In this document: positions 20,805 through 22,709 of the stretch, one piece after another
Layout: each line of letters opens with the position of its first letter
Position numbering within the stretch: the stretch's first letter is position 1
Origin: Poronia punctata
Taxonomy: Eukaryota; Ascomycota; Sordariomycetes; Xylariales; Xylariaceae
Direction of reading: 5' to 3'
Assembly (NCBI GenBank): GCA_022579005.1
Contig: MU401846.1
Location: 1-22,709, forward strand
Length of the DNA: 22,709 bases
Notes under the pieces: model-generated
Told to the model about the DNA's origin: nothing
Databases searched by the model: none
What the model saw: only the letters and a program-made list of their open reading frames with translations
Position numbers and translations under genes: made by a program

Positions 20805-21027
20805 TATAAGGGTTTAAGTAATAAGGTAATTGCAAGGTAATGTTGCTAGCAATTTTAAAAACTAAGTATATTAAATAACTTTTGTTTAGTTAGCTAAGTA
20901 AGTAACTAAACTAGCTAAAAAAATTAAAAAAGGTATAACTAGCAAAGCCTTAGCTATTAGTTAGCATAGCTTTAGCTAATAAGTAATTTATGTGCAAATA
21001 GCTTTTTTAGCTAAGTGCCCTATTATA
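20805..21027 (-). repeat. 3' LTR of a minus-sense copy that continues beyond the window
   Basis: 223 bp, starting TATAAGGGTTTAAGTAATAAGG and ending AGTGCCCTATTATA. The bases next to it (CCCCCTTTTTTAGG at 21030) read on the minus strand as A6G5, a clear polypurine tract. This is one of the least mutated LTRs. Confidence 0.88.
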
Positions 21028-22709
21028 TTGCCCCCTTTTTTAGGTTGCTAGTTTTTAGCAATTTTAGCATTTATAAGTATATTTGCTAATTAGGCCTATT
21101 TTTAATTTTTTTAATTAAATTAATCTATTAGCTTTTATAAGCTGTTTTTTTATTAACTTATTAGCTTATACCTAGCTTTATACATTTTTTTTTATTTATA
21201 ACCTTATTTTAATATTTACTTTTTTTTTTAGCATTATTATTTTATTAAGCTTTTTATTAAGCAATTGCTATTATGCTGCTTTTAAAGCTTTTTTATTTTA
21301 AGTTTATATACTAGTATACTTTTAATGCTAATATAAGTTAATTATTTTTAAACTATTAAATTTTTAATTTTAATTATAATTTTGCTTAACTAAATAATAA
21401 TAAGCTAAAAATTATAATAATGCTTAGTAAAAAACCTTGCTAGTACTATATTTTTAGTATATATTTAAATTTTTATATTTACTATTTTTACTACTTTAAT
21501 AATATTAATTATGCTTTTTATAAAAAAAACTATTAAAGTTATTATGCTATACGTTTACTGCTTTTTTGTTTATTAGTTTGCTTAAATATTTTTTTTTTTT
21601 TAAATATTTTTTATTTTAATTAGTATAGCTTAATAAATTATATAGTATGCTACTTATTTTTGCATTAAAATAAAAAACGCCTAGCAAAACTATTAAGCTA
21701 CTATTACTAAAGCTAAAAATAAAAATAAAAATAAAAACGTAAATATAAACGTTACCTTATTAAATAATATTTTTATTATTATAAGTTAATATATATTTTA
21801 CTTATTTAAAGCAAGCTTAGCTTTTTAGCATATAGTTATTTTTTAAAAAAAGCTAGTTATATTAATTAAAAAAAAAAAGCAATACTATATTATTATTTAT
21901 TAAAAATTAGTTGCTATTTATTATTTATTAACTATTATAGTTGCTTTTTTTATAGTTTATACTTTTACTACTTATTTACTAATATATTTGCTAATATTTA
22001 GCAGTTTTATATTAGCAAAAAAAAGCTTTTACTTAATAACTTTAATAATATTATATATAAAGCTTAGTTTTTTAATTTTTTTTTAAAGTACTAAAATAGT
22101 TTTTTAAGCAATTTAAATACTTATTTATACTAATTATGCATACTTATTTTAAAAGCTGCTAATAAAAAGTTAAACTTTAAAAAAGCTTATAAAAATAAAA
22201 GTATTAAAGTATTTTTTAATATTAGCAAAGTTTATTAAAAGATTTTTGCTTATAATATAGTTTTTATTACTATTATTAGCTTTATTTATAATACTTATTA
22301 AATTATATTGCTTATTTTTAGCTATAATTGTTTTAATAGTATAATATATTATTTGCTTTTTTAACTATTTTTTAGCTTTTGCTTACTAACTTTTTATTTA
22401 ATAATAATATTTTTTATATTAATAGTTTAAAGTATATTTTAAGTTATAATAAGTTTATTAAAATATAAGTTTTTATTTTTTATAATATTATAGTTTAGTT
22501 TTAGCTTGCTTAGTAATAGCTTGCTATTTTTTTATTAATTAAATATATACTTTATAATTTAATATTTATTATACTAATTATAACTACTTTATTTATTATT
22601 TTATTTAGCATAAGCTTTTTTAACTTTTTTTTTATATTAGTTTAATAAATAGCTTATATTTGCTAAGTATTTAGCTAGCTTTTAAATATTATATTTTACT
22701 AGCTAGCTT
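21028..22709 (-). mobile_element. 3' half of a minus-sense Ty3/gypsy copy, cut by the window end
   Basis: Collinear with 6333 to about 7900 of the complete copy: the unidentified tail, then the start of the chromodomain at the window edge. The copy should continue through Pol, Gag and a 5' LTR to the right. No open frame. Confidence 0.82.
21029..21042 (-). promoter_or_regulatory. Polypurine tract (plus-strand DNA primer site) of the right-hand copy
   Basis: The minus strand reads AAAAAAGGGGG immediately before the LTR. A purine run at this place primes second-strand DNA synthesis in LTR elements. Other copies show weaker, mutated versions (AAAACAAAGG at 14371). Confidence 0.7.

Noticed and set aside
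1..22709. Mitochondrial or plastid DNA, suggested by the very low GC
   Set aside because: Ty3/gypsy domains, LTRs, a spliceosomal intron gene and RIP-type codon changes all indicate nuclear fungal DNA.

Overview
This window looks like nuclear DNA of a filamentous ascomycete (Pezizomycotina) whose repeats have been heavily mutated by RIP (repeat-induced point mutation). Two compartments alternate. About 20 kb is extremely AT-rich: almost all C and G that remain sit in contexts such as AGCT or GCT, CpA and TpG are scarce, and TpA is everywhere. A short GC-balanced island at about 1723-4480 holds the only intact gene. No prokaryotic feature, rRNA, tRNA or CRISPR array was seen.

The island carries one gene on the minus strand, two exons (3780-2914 and 2842-2219) joined across a 71-nt canonical intron. 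It encodes a 496-residue, charged, largely disordered RS-rich protein that resembles the conserved fungal DUF8035 family. The rest of the island is its flanking DNA with no second supported gene.

Everything else that can be identified belongs to one family of Ty3/gypsy LTR retrotransposons of the chromodomain (chromovirus) type. Copies lie in both orientations and cut into each other. Recognisable remains are LTRs of about 233-236 bp, a CCHC zinc knuckle of Gag, reverse transcriptase, RNase H, the end of integrase, and a chromodomain. One copy is complete from LTR to LTR (6098-13318, minus strand). Others are a 3' fragment with its LTR (150-1239, plus), an LTR plus tail (5126-6097, minus), an internally deleted 3' part (13319-14618, plus), an internal piece (14619-16630, minus), an LTR with a short tail (16631-17014, minus), a 5' half (17015-20804, plus) and a 3' half leaving the window (20805-22709, minus). 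None can make protein: tryptophan, glutamine and arginine codons have become stops and the catalytic YLDD of reverse transcriptase reads YLNN.

The elements once formed a Gag-Pol replication unit, silenced by RIP; the island gene appears to have escaped. The least explained part is a stretch of about 1.5 kb between the chromodomain and the 3' LTR, shared by several copies, for which no known domain was recognised. No new biological system can be claimed here.
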